From the NCBI GenBank assembly GCA_030629925.1, contig DAOVOB010000058.1, positions 1-6,888 on the forward strand: a stretch of DNA of 6,888 bases, written 5' to 3'. Shown here one piece after another: positions 1 through 6,581 of this stretch. Origin of the DNA: Fidelibacterota bacterium (GTDB lineage Bacteria; Fidelibacterota; Fidelibacteria; Fidelibacterales; Fidelibacteraceae). A program made the translations under genes and the position numbers. A model generated the notes under the pieces. It had not been told where the DNA came from, made no database searches, and was given only the letters and a program-made list of their open reading frames with translations. The number at the start of each line of letters is the position of its first letter. The stretch's first letter is position 1.

Positions 1-984
1 AAGCGTGCACACCGATTCAGGGTAGGTGTTACCTACAAGGCCTTGATCCAAAATAATAATATTGAAAATTTAATCAATTCAGAGATTGCTTATACTGTTC
101 CATGGCTGTTTTTTCTTCGCTTACCGACAACGTTCAAGGTCTATTATGATCGAGAGGCTTATGACCCATTTGCAGAAAGAGATACGACCGATATTGATCT
201 TATTCAAGAAGGAGAGATCAGAACCGAATACGGTATAAATATGTCAAGTATTTGGCGTTATAACCGAAATATCTATACACGTTTTTCAGTATCTTTAAGA
301 AATTTTAAAAGCGAGCTGGATAATATCCCCAGTCAATTTGAACCACAAACCGAGATTTCAATTCAGGGCAGGTATGATAATCGAGATAGTTTTATTTACC
401 CTACAAAAGGATGGAACATTCTGCTTTATGGTGGGTATGTTTTAGGTACAGAAAGTAATACGGCAACAGAATATTTTCGACTTGAAAGTTCAGTAAATGC
501 TTATGCCCGACTTGCCAGGAACTTAGTTTTAGCAGGTAGACTGGAAGCCGGACAGTTTTTTGATATGGAAACCATCGACCCACTTATGATCTATCAGTTG
601 GGAAGTGAATCGACGATCAGGGGATGGAGAAAATCCCTGGGTAATGAATATGAAGTGATGAGAAGCGATTCATCAATGACCGAGATCTATGCCGGGAAAG
701 CGAAATTAATGGGAAATGTTGAATTGCGAGCAGATCTTATTTGGAATTTTGGTATAAATGCTTTTCTGGATGTTGGTATGCTGGGTAATGATTTTTCCAA
801 TATTACAAACTGGGGTGATTATTACGTCAATACCGGATTTGGAATCTATTATAAAACACCCATTGGACCTATCAGGATTGAAATCCCTATCATTCTAAAT
901 AATCCCAATATAGCTCTTGATCGTGTTCGTGTTAAAGAAGATTTTTGGGATTATATTAACATTGGACTTTTATTTGCATTTTAG
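1..984 (+). CDS. Omp85/BamA-TamA family outer-membrane protein, C-terminal barrel (5' partial)
   Basis: The reading frame is open from base 1, so the gene begins upstream of the window; the TTG at 43 is an internal codon, not a start. The visible 327 residues are the C-terminal beta-barrel of an Omp85-superfamily protein, which folds or inserts proteins in the outer membrane. Seen: alternating polar/hydrophobic strands; the YDNRD...PTKGW strand-turn typical of BamA/TamA barrels (373-414); GSESTIRGW, matching the conserved (V/I)RG(F/Y) loop-6 motif with Trp in the last place (616-627); the KTPIGPIRIE strand near the end (853-882); and a C-terminal Phe (LLFAF), as expected of the beta-signal. 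The POTRA domains that would separate BamA from TamA or another paralogue lie outside the window. A BamD/CpoB-like lipoprotein gene follows, which fits an envelope-assembly role. The family is firm; the exact orthologue is not. Confidence 0.88.
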   Translation, partial: KRAHRFRVGVTYKALIQNNNIENLINSEIAYTVPWLFFLRLPTTFKVYYDREAYDPFAERDTTDIDLIQEGEIRTEYGINMSSIWRYNRNIYTRFSVSLRNFKSELDNIPSQFEPQTEISIQGRYDNRDSFIYPTKGWNILLYGGYVLGTESNTATEYFRLESSVNAYARLARNLVLAGRLEAGQFFDMETIDPLMIYQLGSESTIRGWRKSLGNEYEVMRSDSSMTEIYAGKAKLMGNVELRADLIWNFGINAFLDVGMLGNDFSNITNWGDYYVNTGFGIYYKTPIGPIRIEIPIILNNPNIALDRVRVKEDFWDYINIGLLFAF

Positions 985-1039
985 CTTTAATATATTATAA
1001 ATTATCTGACTTTAAATTGAAATTTAGGAGTTAAGTACA

Positions 1040-1540
1040 ATGAGAAAACAATTAGTAACCCTGCTTTTGATTTCCATGCTGATCTTTTCATGTTCCGACA
1101 ACCGGACAGCAGAAGAAATGTTCCAAGATGGCACTGAACAATACAAGCAGGAAAAAGTAAGCCGCTCAATTAAAACGTTCGAAAAACTTTCAAATATTTA
1201 TCCGGATGATGCCTTGGCAGTAAAGGCAATTTATCGTCTGGCTGAGATATATGCCGGTGATCTTCAGGATTTTGAGACCTGCATTACCAAATATGATTTT
1301 ATTGCTGATGAATATCCTTCTCATGTTGATGCTCCAAAAGCACGCTTTATGGCAGGATATACTTTAGCTAATATCATGAATGATCAAGATCGTGCAAAAG
1401 TGGAATATGAAAGATTTATTCGTGATTATCCTAAGCATGATTTGATTGAATCCGTACAATTTGAACTACGGAACCTGGGCAAAGCACTTGACCAGATAGA
1501 AGAATTAAAAGGTATCATGAAAAGTGAAACCAGCGAATAG
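1040..1540 (+). CDS. TPR-repeat lipoprotein, BamD/CpoB(YbgF)-like
   Basis: The product is a 166-residue exported lipoprotein. A basic start (MRK), a hydrophobic core and the lipobox LIFSC place the lipidated Cys at residue 18; Ser at +2 fits outer-membrane sorting by the E. coli rule. Residues about 24-57, 60-94 and 97-131 form three TPR-like helical hairpins, each ending in a YP motif (IYPDD, EYPSH, DYPKH). This YP spacing is typical of BamD and the C-terminal domain of CpoB/YbgF. BamD has about 240 residues and five TPRs, so this is a short relative, and I do not claim it is the true BamD. The ATG is supported by AGGAG at 1026-1030. It sits 55 bp after the Omp85 gene and 11 bp before the MoxR gene, so it could be transcribed with either. 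A role as a scaffold in outer-membrane or peptidoglycan assembly is inferred from family and position. Confidence 0.82.
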   Translation: MRKQLVTLLLISMLIFSCSDNRTAEEMFQDGTEQYKQEKVSRSIKTFEKLSNIYPDDALAVKAIYRLAEIYAGDLQDFETCITKYDFIADEYPSHVDAPKARFMAGYTLANIMNDQDRAKVEYERFIRDYPKHDLIESVQFELRNLGKALDQIEELKGIMKSETSE

Positions 1541-1551
1541 AAGAGGTAACC

Positions 1552-2544
1552 ATGAGCTTTAATCTTGCCGTATTGAATGAACAAATACAAAAAGAAAGTG
1601 TCTTCCTTGAGTCTATTCAGGCTGAATTACGCAAGGTACTGATCGGACAAGAAAAAATGGTCCAGCGTTTGCTTATTGGACTATTAGCCGAAGGACATAT
1701 CTTACTGGAAGGCGTCCCCGGACTTGCAAAAACCTTGGCCGTTAAATCATTGGCACAAGCGATCCATACAACTTTTCATCGTATCCAGTTTACACCGGAT
1801 CTACTTCCTTCCGACCTTATCGGAACCTTGATCTACAACCAAAAAGAATCATCCTTTGACGTCAAAAAAGGACCGATCTTTGCAAATATTATTCTCGCGG
1901 ATGAGATCAACCGTTCGCCTGCAAAAGTACAAGCTGCACTTCTTGAAGCCATGCAGGAAAAGCAGGTCACGATTGGTGATAAAACATATTTTCTCGAAGA
2001 ACCTTTTCTTGTCCTTGCTACACAAAATCCTATTGAACAGGAAGGAACCTATCCTTTACCCGAAGCACAGGTCGACCGATTTATGCTGAAAGTAAAAGTA
2101 GATTATCCCAGCCAGGATGAAGAAATGAGTATGTTGACACTCATGACTTCAAATGTTTTACCCGAAAAAATATCACCTGTCGTTAAACCGAAACAGATCA
2201 TGGATGCACGGAATATCGTGCGCAGTATCTATGTGGATGAAAAGATCCATAAATATGTGACAGACATTGTTTTTGCAACCCGTTATCCTGAAAAATATAA
2301 TATCGAATCCATAAGTGGACTTATTGATGTCGGAGCTTCACCCAGAGCATCCTTAAATCTTGTTCGTGCAGCCAAAGCACATGCTTTTATACAACATCGA
2401 GGTTATGTTACGCCTGAAGATATTCGTGAAGTTGGTATGGATGTCCTGCGTCACCGCATATTGCTTTCTTTTGAAGCCGAAGCGGAAGATGTAACGGTTG
2501 AAGATATTATTCAAACGGTGTTCGATACTATTCCGGTACCCTAA
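1552..2544 (+). CDS. MoxR-family AAA+ ATPase
   Basis: This is a full-length (330 residues) cytoplasmic AAA+ ATPase of the MoxR family, whose members are thought to act as ATP-driven chaperones that activate or load partner proteins, usually ones with a von Willebrand A domain. Motifs in order: Walker A GVPGLAKT (54-61), Walker B ILADEIN (114-120), sensor 1 ATQNP (156-160), the arginine-finger segment EAQVDRF (171-177, Arg176) and sensor 2 GASPRAS (261-267, Arg265). GTYPLPEAQVDRF is a MoxR hallmark. All catalytic residues are present, so it should be active. The start has AAGAGG at 1541-1546 just upstream. Its TAA stop overlaps the ATG of the DUF58 gene by one base (TAATG), indicating translational coupling with its probable partner. 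The exact client is unknown; MoxR proteins have been linked to envelope stress, cofactor insertion and oxidative stress in other bacteria. Confidence 0.95.
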   Translation: MSFNLAVLNEQIQKESVFLESIQAELRKVLIGQEKMVQRLLIGLLAEGHILLEGVPGLAKTLAVKSLAQAIHTTFHRIQFTPDLLPSDLIGTLIYNQKESSFDVKKGPIFANIILADEINRSPAKVQAALLEAMQEKQVTIGDKTYFLEEPFLVLATQNPIEQEGTYPLPEAQVDRFMLKVKVDYPSQDEEMSMLTLMTSNVLPEKISPVVKPKQIMDARNIVRSIYVDEKIHKYVTDIVFATRYPEKYNIESISGLIDVGASPRASLNLVRAAKAHAFIQHRGYVTPEDIREVGMDVLRHRILLSFEAEAEDVTVEDIIQTVFDTIPVP

Positions 2545-3425
2545 TGCTGTCCCGAGAGATATTACATAAAGTAAAACAAATTGAAATCCAAACACGCCGT
2601 ATTGTAAACGACGTGTTCTCAGGTGAATATCGTTCGATTTTTAAAGGAAAGGGAATGTCCTTTTCTGAAGTGCGCGAGTATCAACCGGGTGACGACGTTA
2701 GAATGATTGATTGGAATGTAACCGCTCGAAATAACAAACCCTTTATCAAAGTCATGGAAGAAGAAAGGGAGTTGACTGTCTATTTTTTAGTGGATGTTTC
2801 AGCTTCGGGGCGAGTGGGGAGTACCGAGCGTTTCAAAAGCGAGATCACAGCGGAAATTTGTGCCGTCTTAGCTTTTTCAGCAATTCGCAATGGCGATAAG
2901 GTCGGTTTGATCAATTTTACACATGATGTTGAGAAATATCTCTCTCCCCGTAAGGGCAAGGGTTATGCTATGCAGGTTATTCGCGAGGTCCTTTTCGGTG
3001 AATATGAGGGGAAGGGAACTCGCATAGAGAATGCGCTTCAGTTTCTTTCACGCGTTGCCCACAAGAAGAGCATTGTTTTTCTGATCAGCGATTTCTACGA
3101 TACAGACTTTGATAACGCGCTGAAGGCTGTTTCGAACAAACATGACCTTATTATGGTCAATATTGTGGATCCTCTGGATAAAGCGCTTCCAAATATCGGA
3201 CTGTTTTCCTGTTACGATGCAGAAACAGGGGAGAAGATAGTTATTGATACGTCTGTAAAAAAAGTACGTGATCAATATGCCGATCATTATAAAAAACGTA
3301 CAGATGAACTTGAAAGAATGTGCCGAAAGAATAAAACAGATCTGATCCATATACCTACAGATGTCTCATATATAGGGCCATTAAACCGTTTCTTTAAAAC
3401 AAGAGGTAAACACCAATACCGATGA
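2544..3425 (+). CDS. DUF58 domain protein (VWA-like fold), MoxR partner
   Basis: This 293-residue protein carries the complete DUF58 signature: FSGEYRSIFKGKG (25-37), the VREYQPGDDVRMIDWNVTAR block (43-62) and EEERELTVYFLVDVSAS (72-88). DVSAS gives a DxSxS MIDAS-type metal site (Asp84, Ser86, Ser88), and ISDFYD (181-186) with KGTRIENAL (157-165) supplies the later acidic and Thr positions of a von Willebrand A-like fold. No signal peptide or membrane segment is seen, so it is probably cytoplasmic; many DUF58 proteins carry N-terminal membrane helices, and this one belongs to the short soluble type. The family is almost always paired with MoxR ATPases, as here. Translation is coupled on both sides: a 1-nt overlap with the ATPase gene and a 4-nt overlap (ATGA) with the BatD-like gene. 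Biochemical function is unknown; acting as the metal-binding adaptor or client of the ATPase is inference. Confidence 0.93.
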   Translation: MLSREILHKVKQIEIQTRRIVNDVFSGEYRSIFKGKGMSFSEVREYQPGDDVRMIDWNVTARNNKPFIKVMEEERELTVYFLVDVSASGRVGSTERFKSEITAEICAVLAFSAIRNGDKVGLINFTHDVEKYLSPRKGKGYAMQVIREVLFGEYEGKGTRIENALQFLSRVAHKKSIVFLISDFYDTDFDNALKAVSNKHDLIMVNIVDPLDKALPNIGLFSCYDAETGEKIVIDTSVKKVRDQYADHYKKRTDELERMCRKNKTDLIHIPTDVSYIGPLNRFFKTRGKHQYR

Positions 3426-4297
3426 AACGAATCCTTTTTCTCCTTATGATCGCGGGAACTCTTTTTGCTCAGGAAGTGAAGCTGGATTTCAAGGTGAATG
3501 AGGAAAAATTATATATTGGTGATAGAATAAAACTGAATTATACCATATCGGGTGGTGAACGTCATGTGTTTGTTCTACCTGATGTGCAGATGTGGATCAA
3601 GGATCTTGAGATCATCGATGTTCAAGCTTCAGAACGAATAAAAAAACACCGTCATTTTATTGATTTGAATGTTGAAGCAGTTAGGTTTGATACAGGTTTC
3701 GTTCATATTCCAGCTATGCCGATCATTAAAACGGATTCCACAGGATTTGGGAAACCCGATACGATCTTTACACCCGAGAAATACCTATATATATATTCCA
3801 TGCTTGATAGCTCTGCTGCCCCGGTAGCGATGACACCTCCGCTGCCTTTGGCATTAATGATCTGGTGGGAATTTACAATTGCTTTATTTTTACTTGCCGG
3901 GAGTGTATTTCTTTTAATATTGGGTATCAAACATAAATCTAAAAAGAAACAAGTGATCGAAGAGAACTGGGAAACACCCAAAGAAAAAGCGGAGCATTAT
4001 TTAAGCGCTCTTGAAAAAAAGAATTACCCAGACAAGGAAAAATGGAAACAATTTTATCTGGAATTGACATATATTTCACGAGATTATTTTGAAAATATAT
4101 ATTTTATACATCTGCAAGAACTGACAACCTCAGAACTCATTCCGGCATTAAAAGAACATGTAGATGCAGAGTTTATGAACGACCTGCAAACATTTTTCCA
4201 ATATGCCGATCTAGTTAAATTTGCAAAGGGAGTTGCCAGTCATGATAATTGTGATGAGCATTTAAAGCTCGTGAGGCAAATTATTTGCTGTCAATAG
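3422..4297 (+). CDS. BatD-like membrane-anchored protein (DUF4381-like C-terminus)
   Basis: The 291-residue product starts with a signal peptide (MKRILFLLMIAGTLFA, probable cleavage before Gln17). Residues about 18-128 form an extracytoplasmic beta-rich domain resembling the repeated domain of BatD: VNEEKLYIGDRIKLNYTI at the start and VRFDTGFVHIPAMPI near the end. One transmembrane helix follows (about 142-169), then a basic KHKSKKK stop-transfer stretch. The cytoplasmic tail (about 185-288) has the helical pattern shared by BatD C-termini and DUF4381: FYLELTYISRDYFE, ELTTSEL and YADLVKFAKG. True BatD proteins are usually much longer, with several beta domains, so this is a reduced version. 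ATGA overlap with the DUF58 stop implies translational coupling. The inferred role is a membrane anchor or periplasmic sensor arm for the MoxR-DUF58 pair. It ends with adjacent cysteines (Cys289-Cys290), of unclear meaning. Confidence 0.78.
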   Translation: MKRILFLLMIAGTLFAQEVKLDFKVNEEKLYIGDRIKLNYTISGGERHVFVLPDVQMWIKDLEIIDVQASERIKKHRHFIDLNVEAVRFDTGFVHIPAMPIIKTDSTGFGKPDTIFTPEKYLYIYSMLDSSAAPVAMTPPLPLALMIWWEFTIALFLLAGSVFLLILGIKHKSKKKQVIEENWETPKEKAEHYLSALEKKNYPDKEKWKQFYLELTYISRDYFENIYFIHLQELTTSELIPALKEHVDAEFMNDLQTFFQYADLVKFAKGVASHDNCDEHLKLVRQIICCQ

Positions 4298-4304
4298 TTT
4301 TTTT

Positions 4305-4457
4305 TGATGTCATTTCGACCGAGAGAGGAACGAACGAGTGGAGAAATCTCAAATTATTTTACGGAAATTAAAGAAAAGAACAATCTTTAACTTAATTTGA
4401 TTATTTTGAGATCTCTCCATGCGTCCGTCAGCTACGGACTTAGTCGAGATGACATTA
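4305..4457. repeat. Imperfect intergenic inverted repeat (REP/MITE-like)
   Basis: Two nested pairs of arms are seen. The outer arms ATGTCATTTCGAC (4307-4319) and GTCGAGATGACAT (4443-4455) are complementary at 12 of 13 positions, the exception being a G-T wobble; two further flanking pairs are possible. The inner arms TGGAGAAATCTCAAA (4339-4353) and TTTGAGATCTCTCCA (4405-4419) match at 14 of 15. Between the right-hand arms lies a small perfect stem GTCCGT/ACGGAC (4423-4428, 4434-4439) with a 5-nt loop. The central ~50 bp is A-rich with no coding potential. It begins about 10 bp after the BatD-like stop and right after a run of eight T. From memory, 'TGTCATTTCGAC...GGAGAAATCTC' resembles dispersed intergenic repeats in Bacteroidota and related genomes; this was not checked. 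It could be a non-autonomous mobile element, or act as a terminator or mRNA stabiliser for the upstream operon. Confidence 0.72.
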
Positions 4458-4490
4458 TTTATGGTGTTTTTGATAATTTGCGACTTGAAT

Positions 4491-4505
4491 TTGTGTTTCA
4501 CACAA
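4491..4505. promoter_or_regulatory. Palindrome overlapping -35 box, candidate operator
   Basis: TTGTGT-TTC-ACACAA is a perfect dyad with 6-bp arms around a 3-bp centre. It covers most of the predicted -35 hexamer of the ABC operon promoter. A repressor or activator site is the simplest reading, but no regulator gene is present in the window. An RNA hairpin reading is less likely because the site lies upstream of the predicted transcription start. Confidence 0.3.
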
Positions 4506-4524
4506 CAGGTTTTGTTAATATATT
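4497..4524 (+). promoter_or_regulatory. Predicted sigma70-type promoter of the ABC exporter operon
   Basis: TTCACA (-35, 5 of 6 to TTGACA) is separated by 16 bp from TATATT (-10, 5 of 6 to TATAAT). Transcription would start near 4531, giving a leader of about 24 nt before the ATPase start codon. The same DNA can be read as a weak Bacteroidota-type promoter, TTTC-N19-TATATTTA against TTTG-N19-TAnnTTTG. An independent promoter is expected here because the gap and the inverted repeat separate this operon from the one upstream. The region is AT-rich, so chance matches are easy. Confidence 0.4.
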
Positions 4525-4554
4525 TATAACCCAAGATTATTTAAAGGAAATATA

Positions 4555-5268
4555 ATGCTGAAAATTGACAAGGTCAGTAAATCTTTTACGGGGATCAAAG
4601 CGGTGGATAATATTTCACTGGATATCCCTGTTGGAGAGGTATTTGGATTTCTTGGTCCCAATGGTGCAGGAAAAACCACCACACTTCGTATGATCATGGA
4701 TATTCTTCAACCGGATTCGGGACTAATTAGTATTGATGGGAAGCCCAGTATATCCTGCGATCATAAGCGTATCGGTTATTTGCCTGAAGAACGAGGTATC
4801 TATCAGAAAGCAAAGGTTCGGGATGTTGTCGAATATTTTGGTAGACTGAAATCTATTCCTGTAGCTGAAGTAAAAGGGAGAGCAAATTATTGGTTTTCGA
4901 GACTCAAAATTGAAGATCTTGCGGATAAAAAAGTCGCGGAACTTTCTAAAGGGAATCAACAAAAAGTACAGTTCATTATTGCTGTGATCAATGATCCGGT
5001 CTTAATGATCTTGGATGAACCTTTTACCGGTTTAGATCCTGTCAATCAAAAGATCCTTCAGGATATTATCAAAGACTTCAAAGCTCAGGATCGTACCATC
5101 ATTCTCAGTACGCATCAGATGGCAAAAGTTGAAGAGAACTGTGATTCTATGTGCCTGATCCACAAAGGGAAGATCATTACGATGGGTAAGACGAAAGATA
5201 TCATGGAAAAACATGGTGGTAGTTTGGATAAGGCATTTATTGAATTGATAGGAGATTCAGATGAATAA
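4555..5268 (+). CDS. ABC exporter ATP-binding protein, NatA/YhaQ-like
   Basis: This 237-residue cytoplasmic nucleotide-binding subunit powers an ABC-2 type exporter. Motifs: Walker A GPNGAGKT (34-41), Q-loop region GYLPEERG (74-81) with Glu78 where most ABC ATPases have Gln, signature LSKGNQQ (130-136), Walker B LMILDEP (150-156), D-loop GLDP (159-162) and H-loop His187 in STHQM. From memory, LPEERG together with LSKGNQQK is typical of the NatA/YhaQ-like group (COG4152), so the Glu is a family trait and not a defect. Members I recall are nearer 300 residues; this one lacks most of that C-terminal extension. The start follows AAAGGA at 4543-4548. The permease gene overlaps its 3' end by 8 bp, so the two should be made together. 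The substrate cannot be read from sequence: sodium extrusion is known for B. subtilis NatAB, but drugs, peptides or lipids are equally possible. Confidence 0.93.
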   Translation: MLKIDKVSKSFTGIKAVDNISLDIPVGEVFGFLGPNGAGKTTTLRMIMDILQPDSGLISIDGKPSISCDHKRIGYLPEERGIYQKAKVRDVVEYFGRLKSIPVAEVKGRANYWFSRLKIEDLADKKVAELSKGNQQKVQFIIAVINDPVLMILDEPFTGLDPVNQKILQDIIKDFKAQDRTIILSTHQMAKVEENCDSMCLIHKGKIITMGKTKDIMEKHGGSLDKAFIELIGDSDE

Positions 5269-6517
5269 GACATTAACCATCGCACAATGGGAATTGCGCC
5301 GAGGATTGAAGTCAAAGGCATTTATTATCTCCGTTTTTATGCCATTTGTTGTTTTACTTATTTCTATTGTCCCATCACTTCTTGCTTTTAGCGGAAATAT
5401 TGAAGCAAAAGATATGGGTATCATTGATCAGGGAAATGGAATCTATACCGAAGTAGCAGAGCATTTGAATGAACAATTCCAATCTGATGATGGTGAGGCG
5501 ATCTATACTATTCAAGAATATCAAACCACATCGGAAAATCACGATACTTTGATCAATGCACTTGTTAAAGATAATATTGCCGGTATTGTTATCGTTATCC
5601 ATCCTGGTTTTATGAATAATGCCGAAATAAATATTTACCACGATGAAAATGTTGGGCTTGAAGAAATATCTAAGCTGAAAAGTGCAATGCGTCAGTACAG
5701 CATGGAGAAACGTATTGTTGCGCTCGGCATGACAAAAGAAGACATGGATTATGTCCTCGAACGACCGGATATTACGATCTATGAGGTGGGTGATAGCGGA
5801 GATGCCGTTAAATCCAATCTGATCGTTCGTTATGGTGTGCCGGGTGTCTTCTTATGGCTTCTTGTCATGGGAATTGTCATGAGCTCCTCTATGTTGATCA
5901 GCGGGGTCATTGAAGAACGCTCGAACCGTATTCTTGAGATCATGATGTCAAGTATTAAACCCAATCAGCTCATGATGGGTAAGATACTCGGTATCGGAAT
6001 GCTGGGGGTTATTCAGATCACGATCTATCTTGTGATCATTTTAATATTCAGTCTCTATGGCGGTACTCTGCTGAACATAGATCTCAGTCCCGGGGATGTC
6101 TTTACTCCGAACATACTCTGGTATTTTTTATACTTCATTATGGGCTACTTTATGTACGCCGCATTGTATGTAAGTTTGGGCTCATTATTTGATAATGAAC
6201 GAGAAGCACAACAGTCGGTTGGTTACTTATCTCTCTTTGCGGTTTTACCTATTATGCTGATACAACCCATCATAATGAATCCGGGTACACCGCTAACAGG
6301 TATTCTATCATTTATTCCTCTTACAACACCTTTTATGATGATCCTGAAGATCGGGATGCTTTCCGCTCCATTATGGGAAATATTGTTGATGATGCTCTAT
6401 CTCATTGCTTGGATTACAGCTATTTCCTGGGCAGGTTCCAAGATATTCAGAACCACCTTACTTATGTATGGTAAACGAGCGACTCTTAAAGAGATTATTC
6501 AGTGGATAAAAGCCTAG
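5261..6517 (+). CDS. ABC-2 type exporter permease, NatB/YhaP-like
   Basis: This 418-residue inner-membrane permease is the partner of the upstream ATPase. Layout: a short cytoplasmic N-terminus with WELRRGLKSKAF, TM1 (about 20-43), a large extracytoplasmic domain (about 44-190), then a cluster of about six helices (roughly 192-214, 242-266, 285-308, 318-338, 344-366, 371-395). The cytoplasmic stretch SGVIEERSNRILEIMMSS (214-231) followed by GKILG (240-244) is the coupling segment characteristic of ABC-2 permeases of the NatB/YhaP type. Length agrees with YhaP as I recall it. The start codon lies inside the end of the ATPase gene, with AGGAG at 5250-5254 as its own ribosome site. No intact stem-loop terminator is visible after the stop. 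Function as an ATP-driven exporter is well supported; the cargo is unknown. Confidence 0.92.
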   Translation: MNKTLTIAQWELRRGLKSKAFIISVFMPFVVLLISIVPSLLAFSGNIEAKDMGIIDQGNGIYTEVAEHLNEQFQSDDGEAIYTIQEYQTTSENHDTLINALVKDNIAGIVIVIHPGFMNNAEINIYHDENVGLEEISKLKSAMRQYSMEKRIVALGMTKEDMDYVLERPDITIYEVGDSGDAVKSNLIVRYGVPGVFLWLLVMGIVMSSSMLISGVIEERSNRILEIMMSSIKPNQLMMGKILGIGMLGVIQITIYLVIILIFSLYGGTLLNIDLSPGDVFTPNILWYFLYFIMGYFMYAALYVSLGSLFDNEREAQQSVGYLSLFAVLPIMLIQPIIMNPGTPLTGILSFIPLTTPFMMILKIGMLSAPLWEILLMMLYLIAWITAISWAGSKIFRTTLLMYGKRATLKEIIQWIKA

Positions 6518-6520
6518 ATT

Positions 6521-6550
6521 TTCATAACACATTGAATAAATAATTATTAT
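6521..6550 (+). promoter_or_regulatory. Possible weak promoter of the thioredoxin gene
   Basis: TTCATA (4 of 6 to the -35 consensus) and TATTAT (5 of 6 to the -10 consensus) are 18 bp apart in a very AT-rich 64-bp gap. TATATTTA at 6548-6555 is an alternative -7 type box and recurs upstream of the ABC operon. Chance matches are likely in such DNA. Confidence 0.2.
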
Positions 6551-6581
6551 ATTTAGCCGAAAAAAAATAAAAGGAGAATAT

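Noticed and set aside
43..45. TTG as a start codon for the Omp85 gene
   Set aside because: The frame is open to base 1, no ribosome site precedes the TTG, and a barrel without its signal peptide and POTRA domains would not make sense as a complete protein.
974..1001. TTGCAT-N16-TATAAA as a promoter for the lipoprotein gene
   Set aside because: The -35 matches at only 3 of 6 positions and the region is almost pure A/T, so a TATAAA match is expected by chance.
1856..2089. Alternative-frame + strand reading frame inside the MoxR gene
   Set aside because: It overlaps the Walker B to arginine-finger coding region in another frame and shows no domain of its own; it is a shadow of the real gene.
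4276..4305. Stem GCAAA-TTA-TTTGC followed by a run of eight T as an intrinsic terminator
   Set aside because: The stem is weak, lies inside the coding sequence and is 9 nt from the T run, too far for a standard terminator. The larger repeat downstream is a better candidate for an operon-end structure.
4349..4534. 61-residue minus-strand reading frame in the intergenic gap
   Set aside because: It runs through the inverted repeat and the predicted promoter, has low-complexity Lys/Asn/Ile content, no recognisable motif and no ribosome site I can see.
6539..6548. AATAATTATT palindrome before the thioredoxin gene
   Set aside because: It is short and A/T only; such palindromes are common by chance in AT-rich spacers.
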